Positions 11,887 to 22,232 of a stretch of DNA of 64,000 bases are shown in pieces. Position 1 is the stretch's first letter. Every line of letters starts with the position of its first letter. The position numbers and the translations under genes were made by a program. Source of the DNA: Helianthus annuus (Eukaryota > Streptophyta > Magnoliopsida > Asterales > Asteraceae); assembly GCF_002127325.2 (NCBI RefSeq), contig NC_035436.2:24083112-24147111 (forward strand). The letters are read 5' to 3'. Under the pieces are notes generated by a model. The model saw only the letters and a program-made list of their open reading frames with translations. It ran no database searches and was not told where the DNA came from.

Positions 11887-13223
11887 CACTCAACAATATT
11901 TCAAAACAGAAATCGTTGTGTGTTTCGTGGGACGTTTTAGAGAGGTGGAGTGAATACTTGTATATAAGAAGAGTTCAGTATGATTATTTTTTCAACAGTA
12001 ACAGATTTAATTTATGTTTTGAGTTTGGTTGTGAAATTTGAAGGACTTTGTAGACATTGGGTGAAATTTCGAGGGCTTTGTAGACATTAGGTGAAAGTTC
12101 AAGGGCTTTGTAGACTCTTCTCATTCTGATTGTTTGATATATAATATTCAAATATCATATGTGAACTGAAGAAGCATGTATGAAACCGCGTCATTGCAAG
12201 TATACATGCACTAGAACTAGGATTCATGATGTATGCTCGAGCTCAACTTTTGTAGATCGAATAAGCAAATAGTATTTGTTAAAAGTCATGTGGGATTAAG
12301 CAAAGCTCGGTTCAAGGGGTTCGATAAAGTTCAACTAGAACAGGTTCAAGTAATACTCTTTTAAAGTCAACTAACTACACTTGTACATATTCCCATTAAG
12401 GGGTTGAATTCTACTCATTTTGCCTAGATTTGGTCCTAGCTGCACAATGGAATGTTAAGATAGTCAAAGTCAACCAGCAGTCAATTTAGGCACTTGTGCT
12501 ATAGTTGCAAGTTGGTTAAAGTCAGTTAATCTTTGTAACTACTTCTAGAAGTATTAACAAAAAAAAAAAAAAAAAACCATTGAATCGATTTTAATCAAAT
12601 TTTATGTTACAGAAATTGATCTATAGCATGTAATGCAACAATTCTTTACTCACAAGTCGAATCGTATCGAGAAATCAAGCAATCAACGCAAACCAATTAT
12701 GGCTCGTAAACATCTTACCCTAATCTTTTTCTACACTCGTGGCTTCGAGCTAGCCGATTTCTTCTTGATAACATGTATCGAATGTTTTAAACTCGATGTC
12801 ACACAGGGTGAGTTTAACTATTAACATAATTAATAAGTTGAGTTAATTGGAAATAAACTAGTATAATTCTAAGCAATTATTATCACAATATAAAGATTCA
12901 TATATTAAACACTTGTAACTTGTTAACAGATACAAACTTAGACTAACAATAAAACAAATCAACACATAAGATTAAAATGTTTATATTTGGATTAAACAAT
13001 ATTATTATTATTACATCAATTAACCAAAAAACACATCATACAAGCATATATTGCAACACAAACTCCTTAATTAAAAGACAGGAGACAAAGAATTAATCAG
13101 TCTCTTGCTCAAAATATGTAGTACTTAATATAATAACGACAACGAAAACGAAACTAGAATTGTGGGTGGTAATCGGACCAGCAGTGCTTGATTCCCCATC
13201 TCGATAAAATATAACCATTTTGA
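11887..13223. other. 3' flank of the WNK gene, no gene seen
   Basis: AT-rich sequence. Just after the WNK stop a phrase around GGGCTTTGTAGACATT is present in three tandem variants (about 12041-12117). A poly-A tract lies at about 12560. No coding or RNA gene could be supported. Confidence 0.5.
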
Positions 13224-13331
13224 TCATATGATCATCACGTGTATGCACGCTCTCCAAGGTTCGTTGCCACGATCATAGCATTCACCGGTCATCTCATGAA
13301 TATAAAGTTTCATACCTTTGAGTAACCACAT
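13224..13331 (-). other. possible very small ORF, unrecognised
   Basis: Reading leftward, an open frame starts MWLLKGMKLYIHEMTGECYD and stops at the TCA at 13224-13226 (35 residues). The frame stays open upstream to about 13382 without another start. Composition looks protein-like (Trp, Cys and charged residues), but I recognise no family and see no splice partner. It could be a leftover exon or chance. Downstream of it (13380-13620) lie TA/TG microsatellites and a CACACA run. Confidence 0.2.
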
Positions 13332-13703
13332 CTTATGATCTTCAAACAAAGGCGTATGGAATGTAGGCTTATAATGTGAAACTGCTTATGTAATATATGT
13401 GTGTGTATATATAGCAGTATAGTCTATAGAGATATAATGTGAATATACACCATGTGTGTGTGTATATGTATATATGTGTATATAAATTTATATTCCCGCA
13501 TGCAAGTGCAAAAGTGAGCTTTCTATGCACGTTTCAAAGGGGTGGCAGTGAAAGTGAAAGAGGATAAAGAAAAGAAAACACATAACACACACACACAGTG
13601 AGGCGAAGGCATGGTGCCCTAAAGCTGTGACTCTTTTCTTTTCAAGAATAAAAAAATCTAGAGTATCTTGTGGATGTGAGTGTGTGTTTGTTTTTTATAT
13701 TGT

Positions 13704-13905
13704 AAGCTAGTAAAGTTTATATATGTATATATAACCTTGGTATCGATAAATTTTAGGTTTTTGACCGGACTATAATATTATGTTCTTTAGCTAAGTGACG
13801 GATAAGCTAGTAAAGTTTATATATGTATATATAACCTTGGTATCAATAAATTTTAGGTTTTTGACCGGACTATAATATTATATTCTTTAGCTAAGTGACG
13901 GATTC
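13704..13905. repeat. 100 bp tandem duplication
   Basis: The unit starting AAGCTAGTAAAGTTTATATA at 13704 is repeated from 13804 with only a couple of substitutions (for example GGTATCGATAAA against GGTATCAATAAA). Confidence 0.92.
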
Positions 13906-14539
13906 AGAATTTTAACGGGTGGGATATAATTAAAGATTATATTTGTTTGTGGAAAAAAACAAAACTTTTTTGGAGGTATATTAATAAAAGTTAAATTATT
14001 TTAAGGGTTGGAATAAACTAGACAAAATAAACTATAGCATATAATTTGATGAAAAAAAGAACTTTTGTGACCAAAGTTACCACTTGTTTAGTGTACTTGT
14101 CTTTTGTAGGCTTTTAACTTTGAAAAAGTGTGTTAATGTTGTTGATGTTTGTATAGGCAAAGGGATCTTTGGGTAGATCTCTCTAGGGTTAATCATCTTT
14201 GGCCATGTAAGTCAACTAATTACTTTTACACATGGTCTTTCCTATATACTTTTACACTTAAACTATTATACTTTTACATAATGAGAAAAAAGGTTGACAT
14301 GTTAGCTATAAAAATAATTTCATAAAAAAGTAAAAAAAATATATAAAAAAATAGATAAAAGAAGTAAAAAAAAAAACAATCTTTGTCACAGAAAAGATTA
14401 AACGAGTCCTTTATTATCTATTAATTGATATTTGTTGTCTCTATCTAACTATCTTTACGTGCAACGCACTCTACGTAACATGTCTCAAACTTTGTCACTA
14501 TCACCATATTATTCTGTCAAATACTTGAAAATTCCCAAC

Positions 14540-14825
14540 ACAATCACATCAAAATCAGTTTCAAATCTAACTCATGTAACAAGTAGATACCACATGCAAG
14601 TGAAACTATACTTGAGTGTAACTATAGGGTGTATGATATATCATACTCTATTATGAGTTTTATGACTAGTTCAAATCTAAATCATATAACAAGTAGATAT
14701 CACAAGCATGTAACTAGGGTGTATGATATATTATACTCTATTTTACACTAATGCTAAATACCACATGCGTATAACTAGGGTGTATGATATATTATACCCT
14801 ATTTTACACTAATACTATTATGACT
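14540..14825. repeat. imperfect direct repeats around a GTGTATGATATAT phrase
   Basis: Three degenerate units contain AGGGTGTATGATATAT followed by ATACTCTATT or ATACCCTATT, with CACATGC and AACAAGTAGATA phrases between them. No coding potential. Confidence 0.65.
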
Positions 14826-16447
14826 GGTTAAGCGTTAACGGTCTATCGTTCCGGCTTTGTTGTCATTTAATCACGATATTAAAATGTTCTAAAATGTTAA
14901 GAGAGTCTCCACCTTGGTTGTTTTGTATTTTTTACCGTGAAAAAGATGTTATTATACTTCAAAAATCTGATTTAAGCATATTCATATCTACCTTGTTTTT
15001 GAAATGTAAACTTCATTAAAATACGCAGAAACCTCAAACCGTAGTGACCAATAGAAACTAGTTTATACAATTTGCATTGCTAAATTTTGTATTACAAACA
15101 TAAATATCAAAAGTGTATATTATCTTTGACTTGAACTTTGTCAACTTAAAAAGTCTGGCCCAATGGAAACTTTCCACGTAGCATGAAAAGCACAACACAT
15201 AGTCACATATAGGTAAACAGCACGCCTGAGGGCCCAGGGCCTTTTGTGAATTGTGGGCCAAAGATTCGCGTGAAAGACAATATAACGAGGGCCCAAAAAG
15301 GGACAATTCAAGTGGGCCATTTGTGCGTTGACCCGTCAATGTAGTATATCAATCCAAGAGTAGTCACTTTAAAACTTTTTAAAAGCTAAAAGTTTTACTA
15401 ACCACATTCCTTTATCATCATAACTTCTAATCCCTTCTAATCACTAATTTGTATCTTAGCAATGAAATGATTGCGATTGAATGATCGATTCATAATCTTT
15501 CGAGTCATTAACAACTAATTACTTCATATATTACGAGAAGTTATCTCATTAAGTATAGTTCAAAGGGATTTAGTTAGGCTTTTTCTAGAAAGAATATATG
15601 TTAAAGGGCGTACATGGATTCATCCTGTAGACTGTTCTAACGCTCAATTTAGCTATGAATAAGAGAAAACTGTTAATGTATAAGAAACATAGGGTTTTCA
15701 CAATATATTTTTGGAATGACAACCCTTTTCTTTTGTAGGCCTTACGTACTTCTAGAAGACAAAGATGTGTTGGCCTACACCTGTAAGGATTGGAGAGCGT
15801 GTTGATATTGACAAATCGTGAGCAACCATATAGCATTGTGATGCATTATGCAATGCGAGATATGCACATGTGATTATGATGTCCAATTAGATTGCGGCAT
15901 TCGTCACCGTTAATGAATCACTAATAAAAAATATTACAAACGTGATTGCAGTAAGTCAGTAATCAAGACTGGTGTAAATCTAGGTCTGTATATATAAAAT
16001 CCAAATTTTATAGGTTTTATTTGTTTCTACTATCTACATGAAGCGCAAGGTAGGGATTTCATGAAAAAATTAAACGATTTATCTCTTTCTTAGCGTGCTT
16101 CCCATGGTAAAGTCACACTTCTAATGGAGAGAGTGTTTATTTACCCGTTGTGGGTATGAACCTCTAGCTCTACATGACTTTTGTCTATCGACCTTAGTTT
16201 CGTTATAAAAGGGGAAGGCTTGGTGCTTGGAGAGTGTTATCATCCAATTAAGGTAGTGAACTTACATGAAAGCAAGAGTGGGGCCTAGATGATAAACTAT
16301 ATCTCTTTGGGTTTAGTCCTAAACAAGGCTTTCATGTGTTTTGCATCACTAGGCACTCTTAGACTCATAAGGATTGGTCTTTTGGGCTTTTTAAACTGGT
16401 TATGGGTCTGAGAATTCAAGCCTATATGAGTACCTTAATAATTCCCT
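14826..16447. other. intergenic, no gene supported
   Basis: Only short open frames occur (15058-15339 and 15585-15836, both leftward); neither resembles a known family. Low-complexity AT-rich sequence. Confidence 0.5.
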
Positions 16448-16752
16448 TAAGAGTTAAGTACTGTTTTCGTCCCTGTGTTTTGTCAAAAATCACTATTTCA
16501 GTCCAATAGTTTAAAATTTGTGATTTCAGTCCCTATGGTTTCACTTTCATAACCATTTCAGTCCCTATGGTTTCACTTTCGTAACCATTCAGTCCATTAT
16601 TTTGTTAAGTACAGGGACTGAAATGGTTACGTGGTGGACTGAAATGGTTACGAAAGTAAAACCACAGGGACTGAAATCTCAATTTTTAAACTAATGGACT
16701 GAAATAGTGATTTTTGACAAAACACATGGACGAAAACAGTAATTAACTCTTA
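16448..16752. mobile_element. foldback element
   Basis: The left arm TAAGAGTTAAGTACTGTTTT continues through TTTTGTCAAAAATCACTATT; the right arm is the complement, ending AACAGTAATTAACTCTTA. Internal subrepeats read TTTCAGTCCCTATGGTTTCA. Same style as the elements at 8518 and 21474. Confidence 0.85.
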
Positions 16753-17100
16753 CCTTAATCTGATGCTCTTAAGGGATTACTTCCACACATAATGTGGTGT
16801 GGACATATACTAAACTATGTTTTTTCGGAAATGTTGGTAAAGTTGTTTTTCTTTTCTGTATTTTCGATATAAACCACATATGCACTAGCTTTTTTTTAAT
16901 CGTTGTTGTTACATATCTTTTTATTTAATTAAATCTAAAAACAAATGATCAGGGTGTCCAAAGCCCAAGCTTGTTTGAGTTTAATTTCGCGTGTATTGAT
17001 GTGTTGCCTCAGGCTTGCTTACTTGAATCATGCCTTTGATACAAGTGTTGTAACCCATAACATTTTGTTATAAAATACTACAATTTTGACTTGGAGACAA

Positions 17101-17255
17101 GTGGCGGACCCAAGAATTATTTGTTGAGTGTGCGAATGAATAGTTCAAGCATATTTTCAGGGGGTACGGTCAGGTTTTTTGCCTAAAAAATGCACTAATT
17201 TTTTTTAGGGGTGCGCCCGCCCACCCTGGGCTTCACCTAGGCCTGCCCCTGCTTG
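17101..17255. mobile_element. repeat-element fragment
   Basis: Begins AGTGGCGGACCCAAGAATT, related to the element at 3829-3958, and ends in C-rich text CACCTAGGCCTGCCCCTG. Ends are not sharply definable. Confidence 0.4.
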
Positions 17256-17307
17256 GAGGAAATTGTAGTAGAGTAAAGTTCCCGTACAAATAACTTTAAC
17301 GTATTAA

Positions 17308-17862
17308 ACGTACGAATAGCATGAAAAAGGCAAAAAAATGCGGTGACATTTTCGTAATTATTTGCTCGTATGGCAATTATCAAAATTACTCTACAATTGA
17401 TCCTGTAGAGTAATTTTAATCTTGTAGAGTATTTTTGTAAAATGTTCTTGTAGGGTAATTTTGCTCTTGTAGAGTAATTTTGCTATTGTAGAGTAATTTT
17501 ATAAAATGTTATTGTAGAGTAATTTTGATAAAAAAAAACTATAATTCACCAAAAAATCATTCAAAAAACCTAACCCCCCACCCCCAAAAACCTAAAAAAA
17601 ACCAACCCCCCCCCCCTCCCCCAAACTAAATGCTAAAAAGTAAATCATAAAGCTAAACCCCATAACTAAATGTTAAAAAATTTACAAAATTACTCTACAG
17701 GAACACATTTTACAAAATTACTCTATAAGATCATTTTACAAAATTACTCTACAAGATTAAAATTACTATACATGATCATTTGTAGAGTAATTTTGATAAT
17801 TACTAATAATTACGAAAATGCCATCACGTTTTTTCAGCAAAACCTTTAGTTCGTACGTTGTA
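17308..17862. mobile_element. large inverted-repeat element with internal GTAGAGTAATTTT repeats
   Basis: The outer arms AACGTACGAA and TTCGTACGTT, followed by CATTTTCGTAATTA and its complement, frame a 555 bp element. Inside the left half the phrase TGTAGAGTAATTTT recurs about six times at 20-35 bp steps; the right half carries the complement AAAATTACTCTACA about four times. A C-rich loop sits at about 17575-17625. No ORF. Confidence 0.8.
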
Positions 17863-18453
17863 TTTGATATTTTGTCTATTGTAGTATTACATATTTTAAT
17901 ACATTTTGAATTGTAAATCCTTGTTAATAGTTTTGAAAAGTTGGTGTTGCAAGTTAACTTTAGTACAAGGCATTAATGATTGGATGCTAGTTCTATTCAT
18001 TGTGTTCTAGTGACATGTTTCTTTCACCAATTTAATTCGGTTAAGACTGAGGACAAAATCATTTGTGTCAATGACAAAAATTCAGAGATAAAGGTATTGA
18101 AACATAGATCAAAAGTAAGTATTTAATGATTTAATTGAATTTGTGTGAAATACACAAGAACATGACTTTGATACCATCCTAAATGTTCATGGTTTTAGAA
18201 CAGTTAACAAATCTTAAAAATGAAATTTTATCTAAAAGAAGAGAATATTGACAAGAGACGTGATATGTAGTTTTGCGGAAAAAAAATGTCATCGTAGTTG
18301 AGAACTTGATCTGGAAACACCATCTTTTTTTTAATTTTTTTGAATGGCAACGGAAACCTCTTTTATTATCACAATCAAAACAAAAGTAGCAAGATGCTAC
18401 AATGATACAGAACTTGAAACATAAAAACACAAACTCTCCCAAGCCCAAACACT

Positions 18454-18456
<3 letters not shown>

Positions 18457-18489
<33 letters not shown>
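18457..18489. repeat. poly-A tract
   Basis: A run of about 33 A bases. The surrounding 17863-18796 has no gene I can support. Confidence 0.9.
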
Positions 18490-18491
<2 letters not shown>

Positions 18492-18796
18492 AACCTCAGC
18501 CTATATCATGTCTTCAAACTTTCTTCATTTGACCTGGTCCGTATTGAAGCCATTGGTCCTATTCTTTTTCGATTCAAAGGCTTGCTCTTTTATATCTTCC
18601 ACCACCTTAAATGAGCTCACCTCTTTTCCTTCAAATTTCTTTTGGTTCCTTCTATTCTATAGATGCCACATTGTCAATGAGAAAATCGCATGAACAATCT
18701 TCTTCCTTTTGCTCAATAATCCATAATCATCATGGGATAATGAAATGGACGAGAGAATGGAATGACAAAGGAATGAAATGGATCATTACCATTCCT

Positions 18797-19190
18797 GGTC
18801 TTGTTTGGTTACAATGTGGAAATGGAATGAATCTACCTTGTGTTGTTTGATATGCAGAAAAAGACAAAGTAATAAAATCGGTTATGGGTGGTGTGGCGGT
18901 GGGTGGCGGAGGCAGGTGGCGACGATGGTGGTCGGTGGTGGTTTGGAGGTTGGCGGTGCCGAAGGTGGTCGATGGCGGTGGCGGCGGCGGCGGGTGGTAG
19001 TGGTGGTCAACAGTGGCGGTGGTCGGCGATGGCGGGTGGTCAACGGTGGCGGTGGTGGGTGGTGGGCGGTGTTGGTAATGAAAAGTGAGAGACGGAATGG
19101 AATGAAAAAAAACAAAGGGTATGGATGGAATAAATTTGATGGAATGGAATGTCAGTGAACGGTTCCATTACCTTGACCAACCAAACACAT
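18797..19190. mobile_element. MITE-like element with GGTGGC-rich core
   Basis: The ends TTGTTTGGTTACAATG and the complement of TTGACCAACCAAACAC form imperfect inverted repeats. The core (about 18888-19080) is a degenerate GGTGGCGGT repeat whose translations are only low-complexity Gly/Val/Trp or Pro/His/Thr strings, so no gene is called there. Confidence 0.55.
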
Positions 19191-19311
19191 ATTTTTTCAT
19201 TCCCTAGTAATGGTCCATTCTATTTCGCCTCTAATTCCTGCTAAAGCCTACGACTCCCTTGCTTGGAATTACCTTTTGGATGTTATGTCACTTATGCGAG
19301 TAGGGGAAGGT

Positions 19312-19630
19312 TCAAATGAAAACCACTAATTATCGCGAAAACTTGAAAACTAACTAAAAAACCTTAAAAACATACATTTTTTTTGCATATCAATTTTTGC
19401 TATTTTAGGTATATAAAAAAAACTTTTTTCAATTTTTTTTGTAGTGCACATGTGTAATAGTACACATGTGAATTATTACACATGTGCACTACAAAAAAAA
19501 GTTTTTTTTTTTGAAGAAAAGTTTTTTTATATAAAAAAACTAGCGATTTTTAATAAAAAAATTGTATGTTTTTTAGGCTTTTTTAGTTAGTTTTCGAGTT
19601 TTCGCGTTAAAAACGGTTTTCAATTGAACT
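19312..19630. mobile_element. foldback element with palindromic centre
   Basis: The left arm TTCAAATGAAAACCACTAAT, then CGCGAAAACTTGAAAACTAA, is matched by its complement on the right. The centre is the palindrome TGTAGTGCACATGTGTAATA meeting its complement at about 19440-19490. Confidence 0.8.
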
Positions 19631-19703
19631 ATCCCCTATGCAAGTACACCTCTCATTCCATCCGGTCTCCATTGGTAAAAAAAAATCATTTTGTCCCACT
19701 TAG

Positions 19704-20078
19704 ACCATGCGTAGTCGTTGGAGTGAATAATGCTCCACCCTAGGGCGTTTTGCGCCATGTGGCAGCCCAGTCAGCAATGGGGCATTATTGGGCGTTTTTA
19801 CAAAATGGGTGTAGTGGGGATTGGGGTATTATGTTAAATGAGATGTAAAATAATTAAATAAAACAAAAACCCTCAAAAAATCTTATTGAATAACAAAAAG
19901 GGAGATGGAAGGTGATTGGACAAGGAGAAGGGGGCAAGGCGTGTTTCAAAAAACGCCAAGGGGGCTTTTTTCGCGAACAATGCCCAATAACGCCAGGGTG
20001 TAATGGTTTGGGGGCGTTTTTCGGCGTTATTTTTGAAATTAAAAAAAAAAAAAGCCCCACTACGGGGTGTTATTTTAT
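19704..20078. mobile_element. MITE-like element, GGCGTTTT-rich
   Basis: Contains repeated GGGCGTTTTT / GGCGTTATT phrases and ends in CCCCACTACGGGGTGTTATT. The left part carries GCGTAGTCGTTGGAGTGAAT and GCCATGTGGCAGCCCAG, the style of plant Harbinger MITEs. Terminal repeats are weak, so limits are approximate. Confidence 0.45.
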
Positions 20079-20703
20079 GATGATGATGTTGTGATTCTTG
20101 GAAATTGGTCATAAGATAACATTGCAAATGTCCTCCGTGCTCTTAGTTGGTTCTTTCTTATCAAAGGTTGAAGTTAAATTATGCTAATTGTAGAAGGAAT
20201 TTTATTTTCTAACTCGTTGGTTTATTTGGAAGGCTAGAAATCAAGTATTTTTAAAGTCAATGACTTGAAGACGGCTAATATTTGATTCAATCTTACATTT
20301 TTTGTTTCTTTGGATTCTTACTAGAAAAAAAAAAAAAAAAAATCCTAGGACCGAGTGGCTTCAAGTTCAAAACCCAGTACTTTTGATGTAACATTGTGTT
20401 TTTATTTATTTTTATTTTTTTTTATGTTTGGTTAGCAGTTTCTAACCATCATCTTTATATAAATTTCATTTTTGCTGTTAAAAAACATTATAAATGGTTG
20501 TGACTCTTGAAATCTTTTCTAAAGTTAATTGGTAACAATTAATAAAAATATCCAAATACAGTATAAAACTGAATTGCTATATGCCTACATCTCCTATTTC
20601 ACAAACTTTTTCTATATGTAATAAAGAAACCAAAACAAAAAACCTTTTTTGAATATACATGAACAAAAGTATAAACTTGACAAACTTATGTATGGTTTAA
20701 CTT
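20079..20703. other. intergenic, 3' of the small membrane-protein gene
   Basis: AT-rich, with A runs at about 20322-20341 and no supported gene. It may contain the 3' UTR of the leftward gene ending at 20704. Confidence 0.45.
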
Positions 20704-21081
20704 TTAAGCAACCCAACCCATGGCAACCGAACTAAAATATGTAGCACAAGCAACAGCAACAAGACTTCTTTTCTTAACCAAAACCTTCAACAAATGCATT
20801 GCCACATCTCCAGTGATCTTCCTTCCTTCCACCGCCAGCACACGACGACGCTTCCCCGCAATAGCAAGCATCACCAACACCGTGATCCACGTAACAACGG
20901 TGGTTCTAACCATAACAACCGCCACCAAACCCACAGCCAAAACAACCACCATAACCCAAATGACGGACCACATGTGGATTGATAACCACCATGATCCACT
21001 AAGGTTGTTGTCATACCACATGAAGATGAACAATGATAGAAGTATTAAGAACAAACATGATGTTGACTTGATAATGGTCAT
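20704..21081 (-). CDS. small plant transmembrane protein, function unknown
   Basis: Leftward intronless ORF of 125 residues starting MTIIKSTSCLFLILLSLF. An in-frame ATG at 21243 would add 54 Pro/Ser/His-rich residues that look like translated 5' UTR, so the inner start is preferred. Hydrophobic segments lie at about 8-20 and 34-80 (WSVIWVMVVVLAVGLVAVVM and a following one), giving two to three predicted membrane spans. A basic stretch KRRRVLAVEGRKITGDVAMH and a second hydrophobic tail VAVACATYFSSVAMGW follow. The RRVL-VEGRKIT-DVA signature is familiar from short uncharacterised angiosperm membrane proteins (recall, not checked). No biochemical role is known to me. Separate from neighbouring genes. 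Confidence 0.75.
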   Translation of the reverse strand: MTIIKSTSCLFLILLSLFIFMWYDNNLSGSWWLSIHMWSVIWVMVVVLAVGLVAVVMVRTTVVTWITVLVMLAIAGKRRRVLAVEGRKITGDVAMHLLKVLVKKRSLVAVACATYFSSVAMGWVA

Positions 21082-21473
21082 GTTGGGAGAATAATAATAG
21101 GATGGGGGTGGTTTTTGGTGTGGAGATGAAAATATAATGGAAGAATGTTGCCTTTTGGAGGATGAATGATGGGAGAATTGGAATGCATGTGGTATAATGT
21201 TATTTGCACATGGACTGGTTGGCAAAAACAGCACCAACTTCATTTGTTTAAGGATCTTTGGTAGTTCTCTTAATTAAAATATAAAGATATCTTGAAGGCA
21301 AAATGGCAAATAATATATTAAAATTATATTCCTGTTTGGGTATAATTGGGAAATTTTTTAAATGTGTAAATCTGATCAGGTCCTCATTTTATTATATTTA
21401 TATTTGTATGTTAACTTTATATAGATATACTTTTCTTGTATGGTGTTTATTTTCACATGTGAATTTTATTTTG
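21082..21473. other. upstream region of the leftward membrane-protein gene
   Basis: Probable 5' UTR and promoter of the gene on the - strand. AT-rich; no specific element is assigned. Confidence 0.4.
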
Positions 21474-22232
21474 GAGTAAATTTTTGTTTTGCTTCATGTG
21501 GTTTAATCGTTTTAATGGTTTTGTCTTAATTCTTTAAAAATAGTCATTTTGCTTCAATAGTTTACTATGTTTTTCTCATTTTGCTTCATGGCCTTAACTC
21601 AGTTAAATCATACAATTACAGGTAGGGGTATTTCAGGAATTTTATATATAAGTACTTAATTATTTATAATTAATTCATTAATTTTGTCTTTATAAAAAGA
21701 AAAGATTAACACATATCTCCACCCCTTTTTCTCTTTTTTACCTTCTGCTATCACTGCCATCACCACCACCACCTATATACCTCCACCATAGCACACTACA
21801 GCGGAGGCACGGCGGAGCCACCGCTCAGGTGCAACTTCTGGCGCGTGTACCACTTATACCCATAGAACGAGAGAAGGATTCCAACATTGTTATCGTTCAA
21901 GTCAAATAAGTAGTAGTGGCATACTTTTCAAGGGGAGTGCGTGTCTCCAGCGAATCTAGGGTTCCGTCGTGAACCCCTGCGGTGATGGTTTTTCACAGAG
22001 ATGACAGCCATATGAGGTGGCGAATAGGTGTGGTTGAACGAGTTTGGCCGACGATCTAGGGTTCCGATCCCTCTATTGCGGTTGTTAACCACCGCAAACT
22101 ACCACGATCATCCTCTGTCTTTGTTTATTATTGTCACCGAAGAGACAAACCCTGGTGCGAGACCATAGATCCAGTTATTGTGGACAAAATCCGCTTTGTA
22201 ATCCTGGCAGTCCCTACCAACAAGGGTTCAAC

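Noticed and set aside
13166..13200. Text resembling miR166 (TCGGACCAG ... ATTCCCC)
   Set aside because: Extra bases interrupt the match and no star strand pairs with it in a hairpin, so it is not called a microRNA gene.
15058..15836. Two leftward open frames of 93 and 83 residues
   Set aside because: No recognisable family, no start context and no splice partners; likely chance.
18778..19158. Long open frames on both strands of the GGTGGC-rich core
   Set aside because: Low-complexity repeat translation only (Gly/Val/Trp or Pro/His/Thr); no domain, and open on both strands.
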